This document shows positions 1 to 8,010 of a stretch of 64,000 nucleotides of DNA, piece after piece. The translations under genes were made by a program, and so were the position numbers. The DNA comes from Prauserella shujinwangii (GTDB lineage: Bacteria > Actinomycetota > Actinomycetes > Mycobacteriales > Pseudonocardiaceae). The notes below the pieces were generated by a model, which searched no databases, was not told where the DNA came from, and saw only the letters and a list, made by a program, of their open reading frames with translations. Each line of letters begins with the position of its first letter. Position 1 is the first letter of the stretch. Location of the stretch: contig NZ_PVNH01000006.1 of NCBI RefSeq assembly GCF_003001955.1, positions 248,001 to 312,000 of the forward strand, written 5' to 3'.

Positions 1-613
1 CGAGGCCGTCGCCGTTCAGGAACGGCAGGTAGGCACCGTCGAGATCGGCGGGCCGCCAGCCGAGCGTCCACGTGTCGAGCGTGACGACGAGGGCCGTGTA
101 GCCGGCCTCCTTCGCGCGGCGCAGGATGCTCCCGCACACGTCCGGGTCGTTCGGCCAGTACAGCTGGAACCAGCGGGGGCCGTCGCCGCTCGCCTCGGCG
201 ACGGCCTCGATGCTGTGCGACGACGCCGTGGACAGCACCATCGGCAGGCGCAGGCCCGCCGCCGCGCGCGCGGTCGCCAGCTCCCCGTCGGGGTGCACGA
301 TCGACTGCACGCCCACGGGCGCCAGCAGCACCGGCGCGGGCAGCTCCGTGCCGAGCACGGTCGTGGACAGGTCGCGTTCGGTGGCGTCGGTCAGCATCCG
401 CGGCACGATCCGCCAGTGGTCGAACGCCGCGCGGTTGGCCCTGGCGGTGGCGCCGGAGCCCGCCGCGCCGGCCACGTACCAGAACGGCCCGGGTTCCAGC
501 AGGTCCGCCGCGGACTCCTCGAGCCGGGTCGCGTCGGTGGTGAACGCGGGTGTGGTCCCGCCGTAGCCCTGCAGGTAGATCTCGTTCTGGTAGGAACCGA
601 ACCGTTCGGTCAC
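1..613 (-). CDS. Lactate 2-monooxygenase-like FMN-dependent alpha-hydroxy-acid oxidase (N-terminal part)
   Basis: This protein belongs to the FMN-dependent alpha-hydroxy-acid oxidase family. The stretch near residue 8 (YQNEIYLQGYGG) and the later FQLYWPNDPDV and TLDTWTLGWRP segments are typical of the lactate 2-monooxygenase branch, which converts lactate to acetate, CO2 and water in the cytoplasm. The family barrel continues beyond the left edge, so only about 204 residues are visible and the catalytic His/Arg region is missing. I chose the GTG at 613 because a GGGAGG ribosome site lies 5 bases upstream; a second GTG at 619 is possible. It is transcribed away from the MerR-like gene, and a palindrome lies in between. 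Substrate identity is inferred. Confidence 0.8.
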   Translation of the reverse strand, partial: MTERFGSYQNEIYLQGYGGTTPAFTTDATRLEESAADLLEPGPFWYVAGAAGSGATARANRAAFDHWRIVPRMLTDATERDLSTTVLGTELPAPVLLAPVGVQSIVHPDGELATARAAAGLRLPMVLSTASSHSIEAVAEASGDGPRWFQLYWPNDPDVCGSILRRAKEAGYTALVVTLDTWTLGWRPADLDGAYLPFLNGDGL

Positions 614-648
614 GTGCACCTCCCTCTCCGTTCCCCCCACGCCTGTCC

Positions 649-662
649 ATACCGGTCGGTAT
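649..662. promoter_or_regulatory. Palindromic operator candidate between divergent genes
   Basis: The sequence ATACCGGTCGGTAT is an imperfect palindrome of the kind bound by actinobacterial TetR-type dimers. It lies 36 bases upstream of the oxidase start and 57 bases before the MerR-like start. No TetR gene is adjacent inside the window, so the cognate regulator is unknown. Confidence 0.4.
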
Positions 663-719
663 CCTACGCACGCTCGCCGGGTTGACCTTCGAGTCGGTCG
701 AACGCCCAGAATTCCTGCC

Positions 720-1748
720 ATGCCCGACGACCTGAGCATCGGCGAGTTCGCCCGCCGGACCGGCCTGACCCCGAGCGCGCTGCGCTTCTACGACGACTGC
801 GGTGTGCTGCGGCCCGCGCGGACCGACGAGTCCAGCGGCTACCGCTTCTACGACCCCGGCCAGCAGCCCAGGGCGGAACGGCTGCGGGAGCTGCGCGCGG
901 CCGGCCTGCCGCTGCCCGACGTCGCCGCGGTCCTCGACGGCTCCCCCGCCGAGGCCAGGCGGGTGCTGCGGGCGCACGCCCGCACGCTGCGGGAGCGGGC
1001 GGTCTCGGCGCAGGCGGCGCTCGCGGGGGTGCTGCGGGCGCTGCCCGACGCCGGGCACACCGAGGTGCGGCTCGGTGGACCGGAGCTGGCGAGTGCGGTG
1101 CGGCAGGTGGTGCCCTCGGCGGCGGCGACCGACGACGTCCCCGCGCTGGCGTGCGTGCTGCTGGAGCTCACCGGGGAGGAGGTGCGGCTCGTCGCCACCG
1201 ACCGGTACCGGCTCGCCGTGCGGGAGCTGCGGCCGCTCGGGGCCGAGGGCGACCCCCGGGAGCTGCTCGTCCCGGGCGCGGCCCTGGTGGAGGCCTCGGC
1301 GTGGGCCCGGGGACTGGCCGAGGTCACGATCGAGAGCGGCACGGCGGGGACCCGGCTGGCAGGCGGCGGAGCCGTGCGGGAACTGCCGGTGACCCGGGCG
1401 GAGTTCCCGGACTACCGGACGGTGCTGGCCGCGCTCGCGGCCCCCGCCCACCGGGTGCTGACCGGCAGGCGGGAGCTGCTGGCCGCGGTCGAGTCGGCCG
1501 GGGACCGGGTGGTTCTCGACGGCGGCGACGGAGTGCTGCGGGCCGGGGACCGCGCGCTGCCCGCCACGTGTTCCGGCCCGCCGCCGCGAATGGCGTTCGA
1601 CCCGGCGGTCCTCGGCCCGGCGCTGGCGGCGAGCGTGGGGCCGGACGTGCTGCTCGAGATCGCCGACGACGTCTCCCCGGTCGTGGTGCGCTCGGCCGAC
1701 CAGGGCGGGTTCACCACGCTCGTGATGCCCGTGGCCCTGCCCTCGTGA
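720..1748 (+). CDS. MerR-type regulator fused to a DNA polymerase III beta-clamp-like domain
   Basis: Residues 1 to about 75 form a MerR winged-helix DNA-binding domain (IGEFARRTGLTPSALRFYDD, then SGYRFYD), followed by the usual helical linker to about residue 115. The remaining 225 residues do not look like a MerR effector domain. They contain LVATDRYRLAVREL, which matches the second domain of the DnaN sliding clamp, a later FPDYR, and a C-terminal LVMPVAL resembling the clamp's MPxRL end. Clamps normally have three domains and about 370 residues; here about two remain. Fusions of this kind are seen in actinobacteria, but their role is unclear to me: the clamp half could be a dimer/ring module or a ligand sensor. 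The gene ends in a hairpin. Confidence 0.8.
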   Translation: MPDDLSIGEFARRTGLTPSALRFYDDCGVLRPARTDESSGYRFYDPGQQPRAERLRELRAAGLPLPDVAAVLDGSPAEARRVLRAHARTLRERAVSAQAALAGVLRALPDAGHTEVRLGGPELASAVRQVVPSAAATDDVPALACVLLELTGEEVRLVATDRYRLAVRELRPLGAEGDPRELLVPGAALVEASAWARGLAEVTIESGTAGTRLAGGGAVRELPVTRAEFPDYRTVLAALAAPAHRVLTGRRELLAAVESAGDRVVLDGGDGVLRAGDRALPATCSGPPPRMAFDPAVLGPALAASVGPDVLLEIADDVSPVVVRSADQGGFTTLVMPVALPS

Positions 1749-1788
1749 GTGGTGACCGTGGTAAGAACCACGGTCGCCACTCACGAGG
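1741..1788. terminator. Intergenic hairpin, GTGAGTG family
   Basis: Two 22-base arms differing at one position flank a 4-base AAGA loop, starting within the last codons of the MerR-clamp gene and lying before the convergent GMC oxidoreductase gene. It probably terminates transcription in both directions. Related hairpins lie at 13746-13789 and 47248-47293. Confidence 0.75.
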
Positions 1789-1800
1789 CGGGGCAGGAGA

Positions 1801-3576
1801 TCACAGCCCCAGTTCGCCCAGCCGCACGCTGATCCTCGGGTCGGTCGAGACCACCGGTGCACCGGTGGCCACCCAGGGGTCACCGCCGAAGTAGCGCTGG
1901 AAGATCTTCTCCGCGGTGCGGGTGGCCAGCGCCTGCGTGGTGAGCGTCGGGTTGGGTCCGCCGAGCGCGTTGGGCAGCGCGGAGTTGTCGGCGATGAACA
2001 GCCGCCGGACGGCGCGCGACTCGGCGTTGGCGTCGAGCACCGAGTTCCGCTCCGACTCGCCCATCCGCATCGACGACTGGACGTGCAGGATCAGCGGCGC
2101 CCAGTCGATCCGGTACACCTTCCGCGCCCCCGCACCGCGCAGCAGCTCCGCCGCCTTGCGGGCCATGAACTCGCGGTTGCGCGTGGTGCGGGCGGTCCGG
2201 GCGCGGTGCCGGAAGCTGATCTTGGGGATCGGGCCGTTCTCGTCGGCGGGCAGCGCCGAGAGCGTCACCCGGTTGTCCCGTTCCACGTCGTCGTCCGTGA
2301 TCACCAGGACGCTGAGCAACCGGTCCAGGCCGCCGGCGACGAGTTCCTTCAGTTCCGGCCCCATGACCCGTCCGGCGGGACCGTCCCACGGACCGGTGGG
2401 ACCGCGCCCGTTGGTGTACTGGCCGCGGATGCCGCTGTCGGACAGGGTGGTGGAGAACGCGTTGAGGGCGGGTGGCAGGCCGACGTTCTCCAGCCCGCCG
2501 TAGGGCGGGAAGTCCAGCCGCGCCGACGAGCCGACGCCCTTGGGGTTGCCGGTGTCGTCGTCGAAGGCGCCGATCACCCAGTCGAAGAAGTGGTCGGTGT
2601 AGCCGCGGCCGACCCAGTCGTTGGGGTTGGGCAGGCCGCTGTTGAACCACAGCCTCGGGTTCTCGGTGCAGCCACCCGCCATGACGACCACGCGGGCGTC
2701 CTCGCGGTGCTCGGCGCCGGAGGCGTTGTCGCGCCAGGTGACGCCCGTCGCGGTGAGCGCGCCGCCGCGGCGCTCGGTGTGGATCCGCGTGACGAAGGCG
2801 TCGGTGACCAGGTCGACCGGCCTGCCGCCGGGCGCCCACACGTCGGCGGTGAGCGCCATCGGAACGTAGCTGTTGTCGGTGGAGCGCTTGGCGAACTGGT
2901 TGCGCGGCGCCCCGACGGGCCGCATGCAGCCCTGGAAGCAGTAGCCGCAGAACGTGCAGCCGGTGGCCTGCGGGTAGGCCAGCAGATCGCGGTCGGTGGT
3001 GCGCCCCGCGTTCCCGCCGGGTTGCAGGATCGCGTTCTCCTGCGGCCGGTACGACGGTCCCGTCGTGGTCTTCGTGGTCTGCACGGGCAGCCCGAGTGTC
3101 TCGCAGCCGCGGAAGAACACCGCCTCCTTGGTGCCCATGGCCGCCGTCATCACCGGCGCGGTCGCCTCGACCCATTCGAAGTACGGCACCATCTCGGCGT
3201 AGGAGAACGGGAACCGGTGCTCGATGTCGTATTCGTTGCGGTCGGGCCCCTCGTAGCCGCTGAACACACCGGGGTAGGCACGCGGGTAGTTGCCGTAGAA
3301 GTGCTGGGTGGTGCCGCCGACGCCGGAGAGCTGCCACACGAAGCTGTTCTGCGACCACTCGCGGAACCACGCCGGCTTCGACCGGTCGGTGGGACCGAGC
3401 CGGAAGTAGCCGGTGAGCGGGTTGTTGGCGTCGTTCTCGAAGCTCGTCCACTGTGCCCGCGGATCGGCGTGCCGCGGGCCGGCCTCCAGCACGAGCACGT
3501 CGAGTCCCTGGGCGGCGAGTTCCTTGGCGACGACGGGGCCGCCGCCTCCGGCGCCGATGACGATCACGTCCCGCAT
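1801..3576 (-). CDS. GMC-family FAD-dependent oxidoreductase with a four-cysteine cluster
   Basis: The N-terminus has the FAD-binding Rossmann motif VIGAGGGGPVVAKELA (residues 5-20), and the C-terminus carries the GMC signature (MRMG near the first catalytic position, then GGPNPTLTTQALA). The 591 residues fit the glucose/choline/alcohol oxidase superfamily. An unusual segment at residues 207-217 reads CTFCGYCFQGC, with cysteines at 207, 210, 213 and 217, as if binding an iron-sulfur cluster or a metal. The start shares one base with the stop of the upstream Tat-exported protein gene, so the two are translationally coupled and may form a dehydrogenase complex. No signal peptide is visible on this subunit; it could be carried out by its partner's Tat signal. 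The substrate cannot be told. Confidence 0.85.
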   Translation of the reverse strand: MRDVIVIGAGGGGPVVAKELAAQGLDVLVLEAGPRHADPRAQWTSFENDANNPLTGYFRLGPTDRSKPAWFREWSQNSFVWQLSGVGGTTQHFYGNYPRAYPGVFSGYEGPDRNEYDIEHRFPFSYAEMVPYFEWVEATAPVMTAAMGTKEAVFFRGCETLGLPVQTTKTTTGPSYRPQENAILQPGGNAGRTTDRDLLAYPQATGCTFCGYCFQGCMRPVGAPRNQFAKRSTDNSYVPMALTADVWAPGGRPVDLVTDAFVTRIHTERRGGALTATGVTWRDNASGAEHREDARVVVMAGGCTENPRLWFNSGLPNPNDWVGRGYTDHFFDWVIGAFDDDTGNPKGVGSSARLDFPPYGGLENVGLPPALNAFSTTLSDSGIRGQYTNGRGPTGPWDGPAGRVMGPELKELVAGGLDRLLSVLVITDDDVERDNRVTLSALPADENGPIPKISFRHRARTARTTRNREFMARKAAELLRGAGARKVYRIDWAPLILHVQSSMRMGESERNSVLDANAESRAVRRLFIADNSALPNALGGPNPTLTTQALATRTAEKIFQRYFGGDPWVATGAPVVSTDPRISVRLGELGL

Positions 3577-4475
3577 CAGTCACGCACCTCCGTGCGACCC
3601 TGGTAGTAGCCGATGAAGTCGTCCCAGCCCTCGACGGGCCCTTCGGGTTGGTAGCCGGTGAGCCGCCAGCCGACGGGCCGCGCCGTCAGCTGCCTGGTCT
3701 CCGCGTCGAACACGGCGTACTCGGTGTAGGAGCCGAAGCTGGCGAACTCGATGAGCGCGCCGCCGACGAACTTCAGCAGCCCGGAGACGGAGTGCTTCAG
3801 CGGCTCGGGGAAGTGCACGTCGAGCGTGGCGACGAGGTCGGAGTCGGGTCCTTCGAGGAGTTCGAAGGCCCGCGCCTTCTCCGCGTAGGAGAGCCGCGCG
3901 AACGGCGAGAGGAACGCGCCGTTCACCGCGAGCGGGTTCACCTGGGTGGCGAGCAGGTTGAGCATGCCCGCGATGGGGAAGGACAGCGGGATCGTCGCGT
4001 CGTTCTCCAGCAGCGCGGAGAACGCCCGGTCGAGCGTGCCCAGCTGGCCGGGCAGCAGGTCGGCCCCCGGCAGCGGGACCGCGCTGTCCGCGAGGCCGGT
4101 GGCCAGCGCGGCGCCGACCGGCCGGGCGAGCTCGTCGGGGAAGGGGACGAAGTTGTCGAGGGCGTCGAGCAGGAAGTCGGTGGTGCCCGCCTCGAGCGCG
4201 CCGGGGGTGTCGCCGGGCGTGCCCTGCGCCGCCGAGTAGGCGTCCGGCCCGGGCAGCGCGAACACGGACAGGCCGTTGAGCGTGTCCCGCGCGAGTTCGG
4301 CGAGCACGGGCCTGAGCAGGCCCACGGCATCGGGCAGCAGGTCGTTCTGGGCGGCGGCCGCGGGCGGGGTCAGCGCGCTGCGAGGCAGCAGTCCGCCGAC
4401 ACCGACGGCCGCGCCGAGCAGGCCGAGGCGGGCGAGGAACGCGCGCCTGCCGACCGGGACGGTGGAGTCGGGCAT
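3576..4475 (-). CDS. Tat-exported partner protein of the GMC oxidoreductase
   Basis: The protein starts with a twin-arginine signal (GRRAFLARLGLLGAAVGVGG, residues 8-27) followed by an Ala-rich cleavage region, so it is probably exported folded. The mature part is about 260 residues, mostly helical with no metal motif I recognise. Its position directly upstream of the GMC gene, with overlapping stop and start, matches the small partner subunits that accompany gluconate-2-dehydrogenase-type GMC enzymes. I do not see convincing sequence identity to that subunit, so the role is inferred from context. I chose the ATG at 4475, just before the Tat motif with a GGAG upstream; an in-frame extension to 4520 would only add a Pro/Gly-rich lead. 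Confidence 0.7.
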   Translation of the reverse strand: MPDSTVPVGRRAFLARLGLLGAAVGVGGLLPRSALTPPAAAAQNDLLPDAVGLLRPVLAELARDTLNGLSVFALPGPDAYSAAQGTPGDTPGALEAGTTDFLLDALDNFVPFPDELARPVGAALATGLADSAVPLPGADLLPGQLGTLDRAFSALLENDATIPLSFPIAGMLNLLATQVNPLAVNGAFLSPFARLSYAEKARAFELLEGPDSDLVATLDVHFPEPLKHSVSGLLKFVGGALIEFASFGSYTEYAVFDAETRQLTARPVGWRLTGYQPEGPVEGWDDFIGYYQGRTEVRD

Positions 4476-4599
4476 CGCATCTCCGGGCGTGGTGGGAGGG
4501 CTGGGCGGGCCGCCGCCCACACCACGCGTGCTCGAGTCCGCACACTCCGTCGTGTGACCGGCGCCACGTCTTTCCTACCAGCCGAACGGAGTAGGGGCA

Positions 4600-5826
4600 C
4601 TAGTCCGTTTGCCCAGAATGTCCTGCTCCGCGTTGTGCAGGGCGGTCACCGTCCCTGGCCGCGTGGGCGATGAGGGCCAACGACAGTGCCAGCCCCGCCT
4701 CGTGGTCCTGCATCGACCGCCCCAGCAGCGCCTCCAGCCTGCGCAAGCGGTTGAGCACCGTGTTCCGGTGGCAGTACAGCCGCGCGGCGGTGGCCGCGGC
4801 CGAGCGGTTGCTCCGCAGCCACTCGGCCAGCGTGGTGAGCAGCACGTCGCGTTCCGCGGCGGGCAGCCGCAGCAGCGGCCCGAGCACGCCGTGCAGCAGC
4901 CGGTCGGCCAGCTCGGGAGACCGGGCCACGAGCGCCTCGGGCAGCCGCTCGTCCAGCACGGCGAGGCCCTTGCCGTCGGCGGGCAGCGTGCGCAGCGCCA
5001 GCCGGGCGAGATCGTGGCCGACCCCGACCTCGGCCAGGCCCGGCACGGCGGGACTGACGCCGACGCGGGCGCGGACACCGCCGCGGAGCAGGTCGAGCAC
5101 GCCGGTGAGGTCGCGGCGCTCCAGCGCGACCAGGCCGACCATCGTCTGCTCCCTCGGTTCCCACACCGAGCGCACGCCGTAGCCGGCCAGCGTGTCCTGC
5201 GGCATCGCGAGCCCCGGCGTGCCGTCGGCGGCGAGGTCGGCGACGAGGACGACGTAGGCGCTGTCGTGCGGCAGACCGAGCTCACTGCCCGCCTGCTCGG
5301 CGAAGCCCGGCTCGCGGCCCCGGCCGCGCAGCAGGTCGCCGACCAGCGCGTGCCTGCGGTGCTCGTCGAGCCTGCGCAGCTGCAGCTCGGTGTGCCGGTA
5401 GGCCCTGGCCACCTCGGAGGACGCCTCGTCGACCACCGTCCACACGGTGGTGGCCACGTCGAGCAGCCGGTCGCGGTCGACGCGGTCGTCCTCCTTCGCC
5501 ATCCGGACCATGCCCCGCCAGATGACGCGCCCGCCGAGCCGGAACGAGCGCAGCACGGAGTCGAGCGGTACCCGCTGCTCGGCCCTGCGGGTGCCGGTGG
5601 TGGCCGCCGCGTCGAACGGGTTGTCGCCCGGCGGCACGGTGTTCCCGAGGATCTGCAGCACCCGCTGCAGGTTGGTGCGACAGGAGCGGCGCAGCTCGGC
5701 CAGGGTCACCAGCGCCGCGTCGTGGTAGCCGGGGTTCTCCGCGAGGATGTCGGCGACCAGGTCGTCGGTGAGGGTGTCGAGGCGCGTGCTGAGCATCCGC
5801 GCCATCTCCTCGGCGAGATCGGCCAC
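4600..5826 (-). CDS. PucR-family transcriptional regulator
   Basis: This 408-residue protein has the C-terminal PucR helix-turn-helix (LAEWLRSNRSAAATAARLYC followed by HRNTVLNRLRRLEALLG, around residues 328-370). The N-terminal half is the helical sensor-like region found in this actinobacterial subgroup, and a GGDEF-like middle domain is likely. Proteins of this type usually activate nearby catabolic operons. It lies upstream of the Tat/GMC pair on the same strand and divergent from the exporter gene, so the GMC operon is the likeliest target. About 125 bases separate it from the Tat gene start. Confidence 0.88.
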   Translation of the reverse strand: MADLAEEMARMLSTRLDTLTDDLVADILAENPGYHDAALVTLAELRRSCRTNLQRVLQILGNTVPPGDNPFDAAATTGTRRAEQRVPLDSVLRSFRLGGRVIWRGMVRMAKEDDRVDRDRLLDVATTVWTVVDEASSEVARAYRHTELQLRRLDEHRRHALVGDLLRGRGREPGFAEQAGSELGLPHDSAYVVLVADLAADGTPGLAMPQDTLAGYGVRSVWEPREQTMVGLVALERRDLTGVLDLLRGGVRARVGVSPAVPGLAEVGVGHDLARLALRTLPADGKGLAVLDERLPEALVARSPELADRLLHGVLGPLLRLPAAERDVLLTTLAEWLRSNRSAAATAARLYCHRNTVLNRLRRLEALLGRSMQDHEAGLALSLALIAHAARDGDRPAQRGAGHSGQTD

Positions 5827-6000
5827 GCTGCCCTCCTTCCCTGGATACCCGGGTGCGAAAACCCTAGGTCACGCCCGTCCGGGCAGCGAAAAGTGATGGC
5901 TCTCACCGGGCGGCGGTGGAATATTTAGTGTCTCTACGCAAGTTATTCGAGCGGGACCGGCAGCCGTGCATCCGTGGAATCCACCGGGAGGGGCCAGACC

Positions 6001-7242
6001 TTGAGCGCGCACACCGCGACGAGACCCGCCACCACCGACGACTCCCGGGCGCACCCGCCACGCCGGCTGCGCTACGCGCTCGTCCTCGGCGGGCTCACCG
6101 CGTTCGGGCCGCTGTCGGTGGACATGTACCTGCCCGCGCTGCCGAGCATGGCCGCCGACCTCGGCACCACCGACGCCACCCTCCAGCTCACCCTGTCGTC
6201 GTTCATCGTCGGGCTGGCCCTGGGTCAGCTCGTGATCGGCCCGCTGTCGGACGCGCTGGGCAGGCGCAGGCCGCTGCTCGTGGGCATCGCGATCTACGTG
6301 GCCGCGTCGGTGCTGTGCGCCGTGAGCCCGTCGGCGGAGCTGCTGATCGCGGCCAGGGCGGTGCAGGCCGTCGGCGCGGCCGCGGGCATCGTGGTGGCGC
6401 GCGCGACCGTGCGCGACCTGTTCTCCGGCACCGCGATGACCCGGTTCTTCTCCATGCTCATGCTGGTCACCGGGCTGGCGCCGATCCTGGCCCCGGTCCT
6501 CGGCGGGCAGGTGCTCACCTGGACGTCGTGGCGCGGGGTGTTCCTGACGCTGACCGCGTTCGGCGCCCTGCTGCTGGCCGTGGCGGCGTTCGCGCTGCCG
6601 GAACCGCTGCCCCCGCACCTGCGCTCCCCGGCCCGGCTGGGCCGCGTGCTGCGCACCTACGGCGCCCTGCTGCGCGACCGCGCGTTCCTCGGTTACGCGC
6701 TGGCCGCGGGCATGATCTTCGCGGCGATGTTCAGCTACATCGCGGGCTCGTCGTTCGTGCTGCAGGGCGTGTACGGGCTCAGCCCGCAGGAGTACAGCGT
6801 GGTCTTCGGCGTCAACGGCGCCGGGATCGTGCTCGCCGGCCAGGTCAACGGCCGCATCGTGGGCCGGGTGCAGGAGCGCACGCTGCTCGCCACCGGCCTG
6901 TTCATGGCGACGCTCGGCTCGGCGGCGCTGGTGATCGCCGCCCTGCTCGGCCTCGGGCTGCCCGGGCTGCTGCCCCCGCTGTTCCTCGTCGTGTCGAGCA
7001 TCGGGCTGATCATGCCGAACTCGAACTCGCTCGCGCTGGCCAACCACCCACGCTCCGCGGGCTCGGCCTCGGCACTGCTCGGCGTGGTGCAGTTCGTGAT
7101 CGGCGGGGCCGCCTCACCGCTCGTCGGCGTGTTCGGCGAGGACTCGGCGGTGCCGATGGCCACGATCATGGCGAGCTTCGGGGTGCTGTCCCTGGCGAGC
7201 TTCCTGTTCCTGGCGGGACGGCCCGCGAGCGCACCGGCCTAA
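6001..7242 (+). CDS. Bcr/CflA-type drug-efflux transporter of the major facilitator superfamily
   Basis: The protein is an inner-membrane antiporter with about 12 predicted membrane segments. The first helix contains FGPLSVDMYLPALPSMAADL, diagnostic of the Bcr/CflA branch, and the loop between helices 2 and 3 has the MFS motif GPLSDALGRRRPLL. These proteins export drugs or small metabolites in exchange for protons. I chose the TTG at 6001 because a GGGAGGGG ribosome site lies just upstream; an in-frame GTG at 5974 would add nine residues with no ribosome site. It diverges from the PucR gene, and its stop overlaps by two bases the stop of the truncated reductase copy on the other strand. Confidence 0.88.
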   Translation: MSAHTATRPATTDDSRAHPPRRLRYALVLGGLTAFGPLSVDMYLPALPSMAADLGTTDATLQLTLSSFIVGLALGQLVIGPLSDALGRRRPLLVGIAIYVAASVLCAVSPSAELLIAARAVQAVGAAAGIVVARATVRDLFSGTAMTRFFSMLMLVTGLAPILAPVLGGQVLTWTSWRGVFLTLTAFGALLLAVAAFALPEPLPPHLRSPARLGRVLRTYGALLRDRAFLGYALAAGMIFAAMFSYIAGSSFVLQGVYGLSPQEYSVVFGVNGAGIVLAGQVNGRIVGRVQERTLLATGLFMATLGSAALVIAALLGLGLPGLLPPLFLVVSSIGLIMPNSNSLALANHPRSAGSASALLGVVQFVIGGAASPLVGVFGEDSAVPMATIMASFGVLSLASFLFLAGRPASAPA

Positions 7243-7450
7243 CCCACGGCGGGGAGATCGCCGGTCCGCAGCGTCTCCTCGGCAACGGCCAGCTGCCCGT
7301 CAACGATCCGCTGGAGCGCGTCGCCGTGATCCCACACGTTCACGTTCAGCGCGGCGGTGACGCGGCCGTCGCGCAGCCAGAACGCCACGAACGCGCGGTC
7401 GGCGAGGTCGCCGCGCACCACGAGCCGGCCGGTGCCTGGATCGGCGAGGC
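7239..7450 (-). pseudogene. Truncated 3' copy of the ferredoxin reductase gene
   Basis: This stretch encodes only the last 70 or so residues of the FAD-dependent reductase found intact at 9268-10491 (GDLADRAFVAFWLRDGRVTA and what follows). The open frame continues a few codons upstream into cassette DNA but has no real N-terminus. The copy ends AEETLRTGDLPAVG while the intact gene ends DDDMLTRGDLASAE, so the two 3' ends differ outside the repeat. It is probably the original gene end, separated when the cassette arrived. Confidence 0.8.
7283..7450. repeat. Left copy of a 168-bp direct repeat
   Basis: By eye this copy matches 9312-9479 at 167 of 168 positions in direct orientation; the single mismatch is a C/T within the final 25 bases. 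The two copies bracket the XRE/Cys-rich cassette. The right copy lies inside the intact reductase gene, so the repeat is a duplicated gene end rather than an insertion-sequence end. Confidence 0.9.
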
Positions 7451-7507
7451 GCCCACGTGATCTTGCTGGCGACGTTCGGCACCTGCGATGAGGCCACGTC
7501 GTTTCAC

Positions 7508-7699
7508 TCAACGCGCATAGCACACTTCACAAGGCTCAGGCTGGCTCGCGTCGCCTCGATGAAAGATCACCTGCCCGCACCGCGCGACGGCGAGCGCTTG
7601 CCGTTTCTCGTGCGACAGGTAGAGCACGCCGTCACGTTCCCGGTGCCGGATGCCGTAGACATCGATGATCTCGTGTGCTCGTGTGGCCGTGCCGCTCAT
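7508..7699 (-). CDS. Small Cys/His-rich protein, possible zinc binder
   Basis: This 63-residue protein ends in CGQVIFHRGDASQPEPCEVC, giving a C-H-C-C set that could hold a zinc ion. Its ATG overlaps the stop of the upstream small gene (ATGA), so the two are translated together. Both share the pattern CG, a variable stretch, then PCxxC, suggesting related proteins. I do not recognise the family and assign no function. It lies inside the repeat-flanked cassette, whose bases look less GC-rich than the flanks. Confidence 0.6.
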   Translation of the reverse strand: MSGTATRAHEIIDVYGIRHRERDGVLYLSHEKRQALAVARCGQVIFHRGDASQPEPCEVCYAR

Positions 7700-7944
7700 G
7701 CAAGCTCACCCCGGCCCTCGCTCGCTCGTACGCGCACGAGGCACGTCTCACACGGCATCCCTGCGAGACGATCGAGCCGTTCACCTTGCCCCGCGAGGAA
7801 AGCCTCGCCACACAGCGCGGTGAGCCGTTGCGGTACATCGCCGAGCGCGAAGGTGTCGGTCGGGAGCGGTACGAGATGCACGCTCCTCCGCGTCTCACCC
7901 ACGGCGCCCCGCCGGTAACGTGCGAAAGCCGTCACGGTGCTCAT
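7696..7944 (-). CDS. Small Cys-containing protein of the XRE cassette
   Basis: The 82-residue protein has LCGEAFLAGQ around residue 44 and MPCETC near residue 63, the same layout as the next gene and possibly a zinc site. I chose the ATG at 7944; an in-frame TTG at 7992 would add 16 residues, but that codon lies within a perfect palindrome (7978-7992) that looks like an operator. The gene sits 66 bases downstream of the XRE regulator gene on the same strand and is probably co-transcribed with it or controlled by it. Function unknown. Confidence 0.55.
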   Translation of the reverse strand: MSTVTAFARYRRGAVGETRRSVHLVPLPTDTFALGDVPQRLTALCGEAFLAGQGERLDRLAGMPCETCLVRVRASEGRGELA

Positions 7945-7977
7945 GCGCTGAGCGTTGATCAGCTCACACGGAGGTTG

Positions 7978-7992
7978 TTGCCACGGTGGCAA
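7978..7992. promoter_or_regulatory. Perfect 15-bp palindrome upstream of the small Cys-rich genes
   Basis: TTGCCACGGTGGCAA is a perfect palindrome about its central base. It lies 34 bases upstream of the ATG at 7944 and just after the end of the XRE gene. A site for the adjacent XRE protein is plausible but untested. Confidence 0.45.
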
Positions 7993-8010
7993 TCACCCGT
8001 TCGTACGACG

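Noticed and set aside
1741-1788. Repeated hairpins considered as CRISPR repeats
   Set aside because: They are single, far-apart inverted repeats at gene ends without regular spacers or cas genes.
4600-5928. A 439-residue plus-strand frame opposite the PucR gene
   Set aside because: Antisense shadow of the PucR gene with no ribosome site or domain.
7239-7523. A possible 94-residue gene on the minus strand
   Set aside because: Only the C-terminal end of the ferredoxin reductase is encoded and the first codons come from cassette DNA. I treat it as a truncated gene copy.
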